A stretch of 64,000 nucleotides of DNA from WHSW01 sp963781265 (GTDB lineage Bacteria; Actinomycetota; Thermoleophilia; Solirubrobacterales; 70-9). Positions within the stretch are counted from its first letter, which is position 1, and each line of letters opens with the position of its first letter. The notes under the pieces are model-generated. The model saw nothing but the letters and a program-made list of their open reading frames with translations. It did no database searches and was not told where the DNA came from. Below, in pieces: positions 52,355 to 61,094 of this stretch. The DNA is taken from assembly GCA_963781265.1 (NCBI GenBank), contig CAWAFH010000001.1, forward strand, positions 1 through 64,000, given 5' to 3'. The position numbers and the translations under genes were made by a program.

Positions 52355-52987
52355 ATGACAACGCGGACCAGGATGAGCTCCGGAGCTCGGCGCGAGGTGA
52401 TCGAGCGCGCGGCGACGGAGGTGTTCGCCGAGTGTGGCTACGGCGCGGCGACGATCGACGAGATCGCGCGGCGCTCCGGCGTTTCGGCGCCGGTGGTGTA
52501 CGACCACTTCGACTCGAAGGCGGAGCTGCACGCGCGGCTGCTCGAACTGCACCTCGGCGAGATGCGCTCGGTGTGGGCCGAGCACCTCGGCGGGGAGGAG
52601 CCCGCGGAGGTCCGGATTCCGGGCGCGCTCGACGCCTGGTTCGCCTACGTCGAGTCGCACCCGTACGCGTGGCGCATGATCTTCCGCGACACGAGCGGCG
52701 ACCCGGAGGTGCAGGCCGCCCACCGCGAGATTCAGGCGCGGTCGAGCCGCGCGCTGCTGCCCCTGCTGGCGACGCTGCCGGGCGCCGACGCGATCGCCGG
52801 CTCCGACACCGAGGTTGCCCGCGAGATGGTGATCGAGCTGATGCGCTCGGCGATCGCCGGCCTGGCCCTGTGGTGGTACGAGCACCGCGAGGTCCCGCGC
52901 GAGCAGGTGGTCGCGGCGGCGATGAACGCGCTCTGGGTCGGGTTCGGCCGCCTCGCCGACGGCGAGCGTTGGGCGCCGGGCGCCTGA
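52355..52987 (+). CDS. TetR-family transcriptional repressor
   Basis: A 210-residue repressor: helix-turn-helix in EVIERAATEVFAECGYGAATIDEIARRSGVSAPVVYDHFDSKAELH. The helical ligand domain includes VESHPYAWRMIFRDTSGD and a C-terminal LWWYEHREVPREQVVAA. The ligand is unknown, perhaps a lipid or drug-like compound. It is divergent from DUF4383 across a perfect 10-base inverted repeat and probably represses both genes. Confidence 0.9.
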   Translation: MTTRTRMSSGARREVIERAATEVFAECGYGAATIDEIARRSGVSAPVVYDHFDSKAELHARLLELHLGEMRSVWAEHLGGEEPAEVRIPGALDAWFAYVESHPYAWRMIFRDTSGDPEVQAAHREIQARSSRALLPLLATLPGADAIAGSDTEVAREMVIELMRSAIAGLALWWYEHREVPREQVVAAAMNALWVGFGRLADGERWAPGA

Positions 52988-53146
52988 TGGCCGGGCGCCG
53001 CGAGAGGCTGGGATCGCGTCCGGAGCATGTACCGCGCCGACACGCCCGGCGGTGGTGTCCATAGCGGGTGGTGTGGGACGTTCGGCGCTCCGTCCAGGAC
53101 GGCGGCGATCGCTTCAGGCCCGAGGCGGCCGACCCGTGCCGGCCGC

Positions 53147-53191
53147 CGAGAGGCGGTTTATCGGCGCCCAGCGGTAGGAAACCGCCTCTCG
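53147..53191 (+). repeat. Perfect 13-base inverted repeat hairpin
   Basis: CGAGAGGCGGTTT and AAACCGCCTCTCG are exact inverted copies with a 19-base loop. The palindromic arms form a long stem without a following T-run. It lies between the convergent TetR and flippase genes and could act as a bidirectional transcript end. One arm overlaps the stop region of a broken VOC fragment. Confidence 0.65.
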
Positions 53192-53312
53192 ACATTCCTC
53201 GACGCGCCGTGCTCGATGCGCTGGGTAGCGAGGCGCTCGAGAAGCCCGTCGAGCCCAGCAACGGAGAGGGTGATCCGGCCGGCGCGTTCGGCTCGATGAA
53301 CAGCCAGGCGCG
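53158..53312 (-). pseudogene. Degenerate VOC-family fragment
   Basis: RAGRITLSVAGLDGLLERLATQR followed by a stop resembles the middle of glyoxalase/bleomycin-resistance proteins (xTLxVxDLDALLARLAxRGIE). In another frame just upstream, AWLFIEP looks like the preceding strand, so a frame break lies near 53290. No start, no metal motifs and no second module are present. It is likely decayed DNA, although chance similarity cannot be ruled out. Confidence 0.3.
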
Positions 53313-53314
53313 AC

Positions 53315-54931
53315 CTAGAGGCGGTCCTCGTCGCGGCGCACGGCCTCGTACACCTCGGCCGAGTAGGCGGCATCGGACTCGGGCTCGGGCGCGGCGGGCT
53401 GCGGCTGGTCGGCGAGCGCGCGCAGGCGCTCGCGCACCGCCGACGGGCTCAGCATCGACCGCAGGCCGTCGCGTTCGGCGCGAGTCAGGAAGCCGAGCGC
53501 GAGCAGGATCGCCGGCAGGGCGACCCAGAGGATCGTGCGCAGCGCGAACCCGGCGAACCCGTGGGTGGGCAAGAGCAGCTCGCCGCCGGCCACCACCGCC
53601 GCGGTGACGCCGACCAGCAACGCGAGGCGCCCCCATTCGTACGGGACCGGGAAGAGTCGCTGGGTGAGCGCGTACATCAGCACCAGCACCACCAGGTAGG
53701 AGGCGACCAGCGCGGCCGCGGCGCCGACGAAGCCGTAAGCCGGGATCAGGATCAGGTTGAGGACGATGTTGACCGCGGTGCCCGCGACGGTCGCCGGCAG
53801 GCTGAACTCGGTGCGCCCCGTGCGCCCGAGGATCACGACGAGCACCAGGTAGAGCGCGTAGAGCGAGATCCCGGTGGCGAGCAGCCCGATCGCCTCGTAG
53901 GACTCGAAGTACTCGGGCGCCGCGAGCAGGTCGACGATCCAGCGGGCCAGCAGCCAGAGCCCGGCGACCGCGAACGCGCAGACCGCAGCGAACCACGTGA
54001 GGATGAGGCTGTAGGCGCGCCGCGCCTCCTCGTCGTCGGCGATCGAGTAGGCGAGCGGCGGGAAGGCGAGCTGAAAGCCGCGGGCGAGCACGTTGATCGC
54101 CTGGGCGAACTTGATCGCGAGCGCGTACAGGCCCGCCTCGGCGAGCCCGGCGAGCCGCACGATCAGGATCCGGTCGATGAAGTTGAGCGAGTAGAGGGTG
54201 AGCTCGGCCGGCATCGTCGGCAGGCCGAAGCGGGTCATCCGCTTCAACAGCGGCCACTCGAACCGCAGGGCGAGGCGGCGGCGCTGCTGCCACAGCAGCC
54301 CGGCCAGGAACACGGCCCCGGTGGCGAACGTCCCGAGCAGGATGCCGGCGGCGCCCTGGTCGAGGAAGACGACGAGGACGACGGTCACCGGGATCGTCGC
54401 GACCACGTTGAGCACGGTGAGCACGAAGTAGGCGCGAGCGCGCTCGTCGACCCGGAGCAGGGTGAGCGCGTACTCCCACAGGGTCAGGGTCCACAGTCCG
54501 AGCACCGCGAGCCGGGCGAGCTCGGCGTCGGGGCGGTCGAGCAACGCCTCCGAGATCGGGGTCGCGAACGCGAGCGCCACCGCGGCGCCGAGGGTCGTCG
54601 TCCAGAGCAGCGCCGCGAACCCGGTGGCGACCACGCGGTCCTGAAAGCCTCGGCCCTCAGCCGACCCGGCCGCCCCCGGACGCGAAGCGGAGGAGGCGGG
54701 CGGAACGTCGTGGAGGTAGTAGAAGCGAAGGAGGGCCTCGATCAACCCGAGCCGGATGACGATGCTGGCGGCGATCACCGAGGCGAGCATGACCTCGGCC
54801 GCGCCGTAGTCGGCCGGGGAGAGCGCGCCGGTGTAGATCGGCAGCAGGAAGACCGCGATCAGCTTCGAGAGCACGCTCGAGGCGGTGTAGGCCGCCCCCG
54901 TCGTCGCCAGCCGGCGCAGGTATTCGAACAT
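53315..54931 (-). CDS. Wzx-like flippase (polysaccharide biosynthesis, MOP superfamily)
   Basis: A 538-residue membrane protein with about 12-14 helices. It starts YLRRLATTGAAYTASSVLSKLIAVFLLPIYTGAL, the usual oligosaccharide flippase N-terminus, and has FGLPTMPAELTLYSLNFIDRILI before helix 7. It flips the lipid-linked repeat unit across the membrane. The C-terminal 60 residues are cytosolic and acidic. Four bases separate it from the Wzy-like gene. Confidence 0.9.
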   Translation of the reverse strand: MFEYLRRLATTGAAYTASSVLSKLIAVFLLPIYTGALSPADYGAAEVMLASVIAASIVIRLGLIEALLRFYYLHDVPPASSASRPGAAGSAEGRGFQDRVVATGFAALLWTTTLGAAVALAFATPISEALLDRPDAELARLAVLGLWTLTLWEYALTLLRVDERARAYFVLTVLNVVATIPVTVVLVVFLDQGAAGILLGTFATGAVFLAGLLWQQRRRLALRFEWPLLKRMTRFGLPTMPAELTLYSLNFIDRILIVRLAGLAEAGLYALAIKFAQAINVLARGFQLAFPPLAYSIADDEEARRAYSLILTWFAAVCAFAVAGLWLLARWIVDLLAAPEYFESYEAIGLLATGISLYALYLVLVVILGRTGRTEFSLPATVAGTAVNIVLNLILIPAYGFVGAAAALVASYLVVLVLMYALTQRLFPVPYEWGRLALLVGVTAAVVAGGELLLPTHGFAGFALRTILWVALPAILLALGFLTRAERDGLRSMLSPSAVRERLRALADQPQPAAPEPESDAAYSAEVYEAVRRDEDRL

Positions 54932-54934
54932 CGA

Positions 54935-56440
54935 CTAGCGGATCGTCGCGGTCGGCCCGGGCGGACCGCGACGCAGCGCCACACCCAGCGCGAGCAGCGC
55001 CCAGGTCGCCGGGTCGATCGTGAAGCCCGTGTAGCCGAAGCTGCCGATCAGGATCGCGACGTAACAGGCGCCCACCGCGCTCCGCGGCAGCGAGGCGCCG
55101 GCCCGGGCGCCGAGCATGACGATCAGCGAGACGAGCAGCAGCGCGGCGTAGACGACGAGGCCGATCACCCCCTGCTCGGCCGCGACGGTGACCGGCTCCG
55201 AGTGCGAGACGGTCGTCCGCGCCTGCTCGATGTGCTCGAAGAACGCGCGGCCGAACGACCCCGAGCCGTATCCGGCGATCGGCTTGCCGACGTCCTGATC
55301 GGCCGGCGGCGGGGGCGGTGAGCGCAGGCCGGCGAGCACCAGCCCGCCCTCGATCAGGTCGGCGTGGCCGCTGTCGATGCTGCGGACATCCTCGACGTCG
55401 CTCGTCGGGGTGCCCCCGGCGATCACCAGCGCCGCGATCGCCACCAGCCCGAGACCGGCGAACGCGACCGCGCCGTGCCAGCTCCAGCGCAGCAGCGCGA
55501 CGGTGCCGAGCCCGGCGAGCAGCGCGGCGAAGCTGGTCAACGAGTAGCTGAACGCGAGCCCGAGGAGCCCGATCGCGAAGGCGACCGCGCCGAGTGCGAG
55601 GTCGCGGCGGTCGCCGCCCCAGGCGAGGCACGCGCCGAGCGCGGTCAACCCGAGGGCCAGGTAGCGGCCGAAGATGTTCGGGTCGAAGAAGATCGAGTTG
55701 ACCCGGAAGTAGACGTGGAGCTCGTTCGCGTCGAACAGCTCCGGGTTCAGGAACAGGTCACGGGCGAAGTACTGGTAGATGCCGATCAGGGCGCAGCCGA
55801 CGGCGACGATGCCGACCGCGAACAGGGTCGTGCGCAGCAGGCGGCGGGTCCACTCGACCTCGACGAGCAGCGCGAACATGACCGCGAACGGGACCAGGAA
55901 GAAGCCGAGGTTCTCGATCGCGTTGGCAACGTCCTCCGAGTACGAGGCCTGGATCGCGTAGAGAACGAGGGTGGCCGCGAGCAGCCAGCGCAGGCGCTCG
56001 GGCCAAGGGTCGGAACCGGGCGCTCGGCGCTCGGCGCCCGGCGCCCGAGCGAGAAACGAGACGATCAGGCCGGCCGTGATCACCAGGTACAGCGGCACGA
56101 GCAGGTTGGCCGTCTCGTCGCCGATCTCGAGCGGCACGCGCAGTGGCAGCATCGCCACCGCCGCGACCGGGAAGGCGAGCGGCCAGCGCCGGAAGGCGAG
56201 CACGAGCGCCGTCAACGCGATCGCGCCGACGACGAGCGCGCCGCCGATCTGGGCCGGGCTGTGGCGGAAGTCGATGATCCGCGGCTCGCTCCAGACGTCG
56301 CCGGCGACCAGGACCGGGGCGATCACCAGGGCCGCCGCCATGGCGATCAGCTGGGCCCGGCGATCGCGGAGCACGATCGCCACGGCGGCGGCCCCACAGG
56401 CCGCGAGCATGCCCGCGAGCTCGAGCGCGGAGGCGTTCAT
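54935..56440 (-). CDS. Wzy/WaaL-like O-antigen polymerase or ligase
   Basis: A 501-residue membrane protein with about 11 helices and a large exterior loop near residue 340. The Wzy_C-type block includes YFRVNSIFFDPNIFGRYLAL and, in the loop, GYGSGSFGRAFFEHI ... SHSEPVTVAAEQGVIGLVVY with a conserved His. It joins repeat units at the outer face. Between Wzx-like and the small secreted gene, with ATGA overlap to the latter, it fits a Wzx/Wzy-dependent pathway. Confidence 0.88.
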   Translation of the reverse strand: MNASALELAGMLAACGAAAVAIVLRDRRAQLIAMAAALVIAPVLVAGDVWSEPRIIDFRHSPAQIGGALVVGAIALTALVLAFRRWPLAFPVAAVAMLPLRVPLEIGDETANLLVPLYLVITAGLIVSFLARAPGAERRAPGSDPWPERLRWLLAATLVLYAIQASYSEDVANAIENLGFFLVPFAVMFALLVEVEWTRRLLRTTLFAVGIVAVGCALIGIYQYFARDLFLNPELFDANELHVYFRVNSIFFDPNIFGRYLALGLTALGACLAWGGDRRDLALGAVAFAIGLLGLAFSYSLTSFAALLAGLGTVALLRWSWHGAVAFAGLGLVAIAALVIAGGTPTSDVEDVRSIDSGHADLIEGGLVLAGLRSPPPPPADQDVGKPIAGYGSGSFGRAFFEHIEQARTTVSHSEPVTVAAEQGVIGLVVYAALLLVSLIVMLGARAGASLPRSAVGACYVAILIGSFGYTGFTIDPATWALLALGVALRRGPPGPTATIR

Positions 56441-56877
56441 GGGCTTCCGGACGGCTCGAGCACCGTGATCCGGCGCGGCCAGATCATCTCGCGATCCTCA
56501 CCGGGGAGCTCGACCAGAAGCCGGTAGCGCCCCGGGATCGCCGGCCCGCCGGCGTCGGTGCGCCCGTCCCAGACGTAGGTGACCGGGTCGCGCTTGGTGA
56601 GCGGCACGTCGGCGTCGAGGGTGCGCACGATGTCCTCGTGGCTGTCGACGATCGCGACCAGCGCGTGGTCGTCCGACTCGCGGACGAAGAAGGTGATCGG
56701 GACCCGCCGCGGACCCGGGCCGCCCGGGCGCAGCGACGCGGGGTCGCTCGCCGGCGGGTCGGTGACCTCGAGGACGAGGTTCGGGGTCCGCGCGCGAACC
56801 ACCAGCACGGCGGTGACCAGGGTCGCGGCGAGCAGGCAGAAGAACAAAGCCGCGCCGAACGAGACGCGGCGGTTCAC
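56437..56877 (-). CDS. Membrane-anchored protein with FlgD-Ig-like fold
   Basis: A 146-residue protein: one N-terminal helix (LFFCLLAATLVTAVLVVRA) and an extracellular beta domain with TYVWDGRTDAGGPAIPGRYRLLVE, the FlgD/FlgD-Ig signature. Such small Ig-like domains often bind polysaccharides or scaffold envelope complexes. It sits between the LytR_C and Wzy-like genes with ATGA and one-base overlaps, so it is co-translated with the locus. Exact role unknown. Confidence 0.68.
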   Translation of the reverse strand: MNRRVSFGAALFFCLLAATLVTAVLVVRARTPNLVLEVTDPPASDPASLRPGGPGPRRVPITFFVRESDDHALVAIVDSHEDIVRTLDADVPLTKRDPVTYVWDGRTDAGGPAIPGRYRLLVELPGEDREMIWPRRITVLEPSGSP

Positions 56878-57668
56878 TAAGCGCGGTCCTCGCCTGCGAT
56901 CACGACCACGTCCGCTCCGGCGGCGAGCTCGCGCAGCTTGTCGTCGAGCTTGTCGACCTGGTCGACCCCGAGATCGGAGGCGACCTTCTGCGCGGCCGGC
57001 TTCTGGCCGTCCGCGTACATGACTTCCGTCTTCTCCACCCCGGGCTCGGTGTTGGTGATCGCGCCGACCTTGTAGCCGCTCGCCTCGATGTCCGACGCCA
57101 CCTTGCCGGCGAGGCCGTTGATCGAGGTGCCGTTGAGGACGGCGACCTCGACCGAGGCGGGGTCGATCCGCCCGACCTTCGGCGCCGAGCTCGGCCGGTC
57201 ATCGGAGAGCAGTTGCTGGGAGGCCAAGATCGCGCCGACGCCGAGGAGCAGCGCCGCGATCCCGATCGCGACCAGCACCCGGGGCTGGGTGACGCGGGTG
57301 AGGAAGCGCCGCCAGCGCGGGTGCGGCTGCAGCGCCGCCCGCTCCATCGTGATCCGCTCGAGCGCCGGGCGCTCGTGGGTGACGCGGGCGGCGGCCGACA
57401 TCCCGGCGGCCGGGGTCACGCTGGGCTCCGGCTCGGCGATCGCTGTCGCTCCGGTTATCTCCTCCAGCTCGGTCTCGGCTCGGTCCAGACGCTGCTCGCT
57501 GGCGGTGAGGTTCGTGGCCGGGTACTCGGGCTCGCGCTCCCGCCAAGCCCGCAGGCGGTGGACGTCGCGGCGCTGCGAGAGGTAGAGCGGGAGGAGCAGC
57601 AGCACCCCGATCAGCGACCCGAGGGCGATGAAGCCGCTGACGGTGTCGAGGATCTCGCTTGGCGCCAC
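56877..57668 (-). CDS. LytR_C-domain membrane protein
   Basis: A 263-residue protein: N-terminal helix (DTVSGFIALGSLIGVLLLLPLYL), a cytosolic stretch, a second helix (VLVAIGIAALLLGVGAILASQQL) and an extracellular LytR_C domain (VEVAVLNGTSINGLAGKVASDI ... VVIAGEDRA). The LytR_C domain usually follows an LCP phosphotransferase catalytic domain, which is missing here. It is the sister of the next gene. A role in fixing or regulating glycopolymer ligation is plausible, not shown. Confidence 0.8.
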   Translation of the reverse strand: MAPSEILDTVSGFIALGSLIGVLLLLPLYLSQRRDVHRLRAWREREPEYPATNLTASEQRLDRAETELEEITGATAIAEPEPSVTPAAGMSAAARVTHERPALERITMERAALQPHPRWRRFLTRVTQPRVLVAIGIAALLLGVGAILASQQLLSDDRPSSAPKVGRIDPASVEVAVLNGTSINGLAGKVASDIEASGYKVGAITNTEPGVEKTEVMYADGQKPAAQKVASDLGVDQVDKLDDKLRELAAGADVVVIAGEDRA

Positions 57669-57671
57669 GGC

Positions 57672-58466
57672 CTACGAACCGAAGTCGGCGTCGTCCCTGC
57701 CCACCACGAGCGCGAGCGGCGCACCGTCGCTGCGATCGCGCACGTCGCCGATCATCGGCTCGACCGACGGCTCGCCGAGCTGATCCGATACATCCTTTGC
57801 GAGCTCGTTCGCGGACTCCTCGAAGTCGGGCTCGAACATCACCGTGGTCTCGTCGAATCCGTCCGCGGCATCGGTCTTCTCGCCGACCTTGAACCCCTCG
57901 AGCGGATCCACGACCTGGGTCGCGATCACGCCGGCGAGGCCCTGGACGCCGGCGATCTCGGTCCCGTCCGTGCCGACCTCCTGGGTCGCGTTCAAGACCG
58001 CCACCTCGACCTTCTCGGGCTTGGACTTGCCGCCGGCGTGCTTGCCGCCGCCCCCGCCGGCCGACTCGTCGCTGCCGCCGATCAACCCGAAGCCGCTGGT
58101 GAGGACGACCGCGGCCACCACTGCCGCGAGCAGCAGCGCACCGATGTAGCGCGGATCGATCGGCAGCCGGCGGTCGAGCTCGGCGTATCGATCCGCGCTC
58201 GAGTCCCGCACGCCGTGCAGCCACAACGCGAGCCGGCTCGGCGGCGCCTCCTCGACCTCGGCCGGCTCGACCTCCTCGCCGCGTGCCTCCGCGACGGCGA
58301 CCTCGGCGTCGGCGGCCTCGCCAGCGCGCTCGGGCGCGCGACCCGCCCACTCGCGCAGTCGTCGGACCTCGCGGGCCTGCTGGATGATCAGAAAGGCGAG
58401 GATCGCGAGGCCCAGGAACGCGGCGATGCCGAGGTAGGGCCCGATCCGGTCGATCAGGTCAGTCAT
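57672..58466 (-). CDS. LytR_C-domain membrane protein, second copy
   Basis: A 264-residue protein with the same layout as its neighbour: N-terminal helix (LGIAAFLGLAILAFLIIQQA), proline- and acid-rich cytosolic linker, second helix (YIGALLLAAVVAAVVLTSGF) and an extracellular LytR_C domain (VEVAVLNATQ ... GVQGLAGVIATQV). The extracellular part has an unusual glycine/lysine linker (GGGGGKHAGGKSKPEK). Four bases separate it from the paralogue: a tandem duplication that diverged. Confidence 0.8.
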   Translation of the reverse strand: MTDLIDRIGPYLGIAAFLGLAILAFLIIQQAREVRRLREWAGRAPERAGEAADAEVAVAEARGEEVEPAEVEEAPPSRLALWLHGVRDSSADRYAELDRRLPIDPRYIGALLLAAVVAAVVLTSGFGLIGGSDESAGGGGGKHAGGKSKPEKVEVAVLNATQEVGTDGTEIAGVQGLAGVIATQVVDPLEGFKVGEKTDAADGFDETTVMFEPDFEESANELAKDVSDQLGEPSVEPMIGDVRDRSDGAPLALVVGRDDADFGS

Positions 58467-58490
58467 AGAAGCGCGGCGAAGTCTTGCCGA

Positions 58491-60374
58491 TCAAGCGAGC
58501 GTGTGGCGCGCCGTGTCGTCGCCGCCCATCAGCTCGACCACCTGCTCGGCCAGTCCGGCCTCGTCGCCCGAGGCGACGAGCGTCTGCAGCCGGTCCACGG
58601 TCTGCTCGACCCAGTCCGGGTCCAGCGGTTGCGAACGCACCGCGCGCACGATGCGCTCGGCGGTGGTCGCCTGCGGGCGTTCGTCGTGGTTGAAGAGCTC
58701 CTCGTGGATCTTCTCGCCGGGCCGCACCCCGATCACCTCGATCGGGATGTCGCCGTCGGGCTCGTAGCCGGCGAGCCTGATCATGTTGCGGGCGAGGTCG
58801 ATGATCTTCACCGGCTCGCCCATCTCGAGCACGAAGACCTCGCCCGAGCCCGTGCCGAGGTCGCCGGCCTGGATGACCAGCTGCACCGCCTCGGGGATGG
58901 TCATGAAGTAGCGCGTCATCTCGGGGTCGGTCACCGTCACCGGGCCGCCCTGCTCGATCTGTGAGCGGAAGATCGGGACGACGCTGCCGGAGGAGGCGAG
59001 CACGTTCCCGAAGCGGACGATCGTGAAGCGCGTCTGCGGGTTGCGCGCCCCGACCGCGGCGACGATCCACTCGGCCATCGCCTTGGTCGCCCCCATCACC
59101 GTGCGCGGGTTGACGGACTTGTCGGTCGAGACCAGGACGAAGCGCTCCGCTCCGGCGGCCGCCGCCGTCTTCGCCGTCACCTGGGTCGCGATCGCGTTGT
59201 TTCGGAGCGCCTCGAGCGGGTTGGCCTCCATCAGGCCGACGTGCTTGTAGGCGGCCGCGTGGAAGACGACCTCCGGCTTGAACCGCTGCATCACCTCCAG
59301 CATCCGCTCGCCCTCCTTGCAGTCGGCGAGCACGGACTCGACCTTGGTGAAGTGCCAGTGCGAGGTCATCTCGCGGTCGATCTCGAACAGGTTGTCCTCG
59401 GCGTGGTCGACCAGGACGAGCAGCCGCGGGCGCACCCGCGCGATCTGGCGCACCAGCTCGGCGCCGATCGAGCCCCCGGCGCCGGTGACCAGGACGCGCT
59501 TGTCCTCGAGGTAGGCGCCGACCCGGTCGAGCTCCATCACCACCGGGTCGCGCCCGAGCACGTCCTCGACCCGGACCTCGCGCAGCTGGCGGGTCAGCTG
59601 GACGCCGCCGCGCAGCAGCTCGAACACGGTCGGCAGGGTGCGAACGGTGATCTCGCGCTCGCGACAGGCTGCGACCACCTTGCCGCGCAGGACCCCGGGA
59701 GCGGACGGGATCGCGATCACGACCTCGTCCGGCGAGAGCTGATCGCAGATCCGGCCGATCTCGTCGGTGGTCCCGAGGACCTTGAGCCCGACCGCCCGCA
59801 TGTTGCGCTTCGACGGATCGTCGTCGACGAAGCCGATCGCGTGCGCCCCGAGGGCCGGGTTGAGCTCCAGCTCGCGAACCACCATCTGGCCGCCCGAGCC
59901 GGCACCGACGACGAGCACGCTGCGCGAGCGCTGCGCGCGGGCGAGCCGCTGCGGGCGCTCGGCGAGCGAGCGGCGCGCCAGCCGGGCTCCGCCGAGCAGG
60001 ACGCAGGAGAGGATGAAGTCGAAGATCACCACCGAGCGCGGGAGGCTGTCCGGGTAGGGCTTCGCGAGCACGAAGACGAGCACCAGCAGGGCGCTCGCGA
60101 CGGCCAGCGCCCGCACCAGCGGCCAGAGGTCGGTGAGCCGGAAGTAGCGCCACCACTGGTGATGCTGGCCGAGCAGCTCGAGCACCAGCGACTTGCCGAG
60201 CCCGACGAAGGCGATCGAGCCGAGCAGCATGGTCACGTAACGCTCGGGGATGCGACCGCCGTCGTCGAGGAAGCGGAGGAAGAAGGCGAGCGCGAAGGCC
60301 GCCGCGCAGAGCAGCGCGTCGGCGGCGAACTCGAGCGCCCGCCGCCGGTAAACGGGATCGCCCAGACGTTGCAT
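58491..60374 (-). CDS. Membrane nucleotide-sugar dehydratase, PglF/CapD type
   Basis: A 627-residue enzyme. Four N-terminal helices (about residues 15-125), then a CoA-binding-like domain (VLVVGAGSGGQMVVRELEL) and the SDR catalytic domain with VLVTGAGGSIGAELVRQIA, VFHAAAYKHVGLMEANPLEAL and LVSTDKSVNPRTVMGATKAM. The usual Tyr of YxxxK is Met, as in PglF-type 4,6-dehydratases, which act on UDP-GlcNAc. It makes the donor for the first sugar of the repeat unit, matching the PglC-like transferase in the same locus. Confidence 0.92.
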   Translation of the reverse strand: MQRLGDPVYRRRALEFAADALLCAAAFALAFFLRFLDDGGRIPERYVTMLLGSIAFVGLGKSLVLELLGQHHQWWRYFRLTDLWPLVRALAVASALLVLVFVLAKPYPDSLPRSVVIFDFILSCVLLGGARLARRSLAERPQRLARAQRSRSVLVVGAGSGGQMVVRELELNPALGAHAIGFVDDDPSKRNMRAVGLKVLGTTDEIGRICDQLSPDEVVIAIPSAPGVLRGKVVAACREREITVRTLPTVFELLRGGVQLTRQLREVRVEDVLGRDPVVMELDRVGAYLEDKRVLVTGAGGSIGAELVRQIARVRPRLLVLVDHAEDNLFEIDREMTSHWHFTKVESVLADCKEGERMLEVMQRFKPEVVFHAAAYKHVGLMEANPLEALRNNAIATQVTAKTAAAAGAERFVLVSTDKSVNPRTVMGATKAMAEWIVAAVGARNPQTRFTIVRFGNVLASSGSVVPIFRSQIEQGGPVTVTDPEMTRYFMTIPEAVQLVIQAGDLGTGSGEVFVLEMGEPVKIIDLARNMIRLAGYEPDGDIPIEVIGVRPGEKIHEELFNHDERPQATTAERIVRAVRSQPLDPDWVEQTVDRLQTLVASGDEAGLAEQVVELMGGDDTARHTLA

Positions 60375-60430
60375 GCGCAGCGAGTGTACGGCTGAATCCA
60401 GCGGCCGGGTGGGTAACGTGTCCGGCCCGC

Positions 60431-61090
60431 ATGGACCCGCTCAACCACCTGCACGCGCTGGTCGTCGCCTCCGTCAGCGACGCGGTCCTGGATCCGATCG
60501 TCAACGCGGCCACCGACTTCATCGACTCGGTCGGCGCGATCGGCGTGTTCTTGCTGATGACGCTGGAGAGCGCCTGCATCCCGGTGCCGAGCGAGGCGAT
60601 CATGCTGTTCGCCGGCTTCAACGTCTCCGAGGGTCAGATGACCATGCTCGAGATCACGGTCGCCGGCGTCGCCGGGAACCTGGTCGGCTCCTGGATCGCC
60701 TACGCCGTCGGCTACTACGGACGGCTGGAGATGCTCGACAAGAACCGCTTCATCCACGTCAACCGCAAGCACCTGGAGTGGGCCGACAGCTGGTTTCAGC
60801 GCCACGGCGACGCGACCGTCTTCTTCACCCGGATGCTGCCGATCATCCGGACCTTCATCTCGCTCCCGGCCGGCGTCGCGCGGATGCCGTTCTGGCGCTT
60901 CACCCTGTTCACCGTGCTCGGCTGCACGCCGTGGGTCCTGATGCTCGGGCTGATCGGCCGGGCGGTCGGCGACAACTGGGAGCAGTGGCGCGACAAGCTC
61001 CACTACCTCGACTACGTGGTGATCCTCGCCGTCGTGGCCGGAATCATCTATTTGGTGATCCGCCGCCGTCGCACTCCGAAGCCGGCCTGA
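60431..61090 (+). CDS. DedA-family membrane protein
   Basis: A 219-residue protein with about five helices. DedA marks: ESACIPVPSEAIMLFAGF (with conserved Glu), VGYYGRLEMLDK and the arginine block GDATVFFTRMLPIIRTFISLPAGVARMPFWRF. DedA proteins help recycle undecaprenyl phosphate or phospholipid across the membrane. It is followed four bases later by undecaprenyl-diphosphatase, so the two form a lipid-carrier recycling unit beside the polysaccharide locus. Confidence 0.9.
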   Translation: MDPLNHLHALVVASVSDAVLDPIVNAATDFIDSVGAIGVFLLMTLESACIPVPSEAIMLFAGFNVSEGQMTMLEITVAGVAGNLVGSWIAYAVGYYGRLEMLDKNRFIHVNRKHLEWADSWFQRHGDATVFFTRMLPIIRTFISLPAGVARMPFWRFTLFTVLGCTPWVLMLGLIGRAVGDNWEQWRDKLHYLDYVVILAVVAGIIYLVIRRRRTPKPA

Positions 61091-61094
61091 GCCG

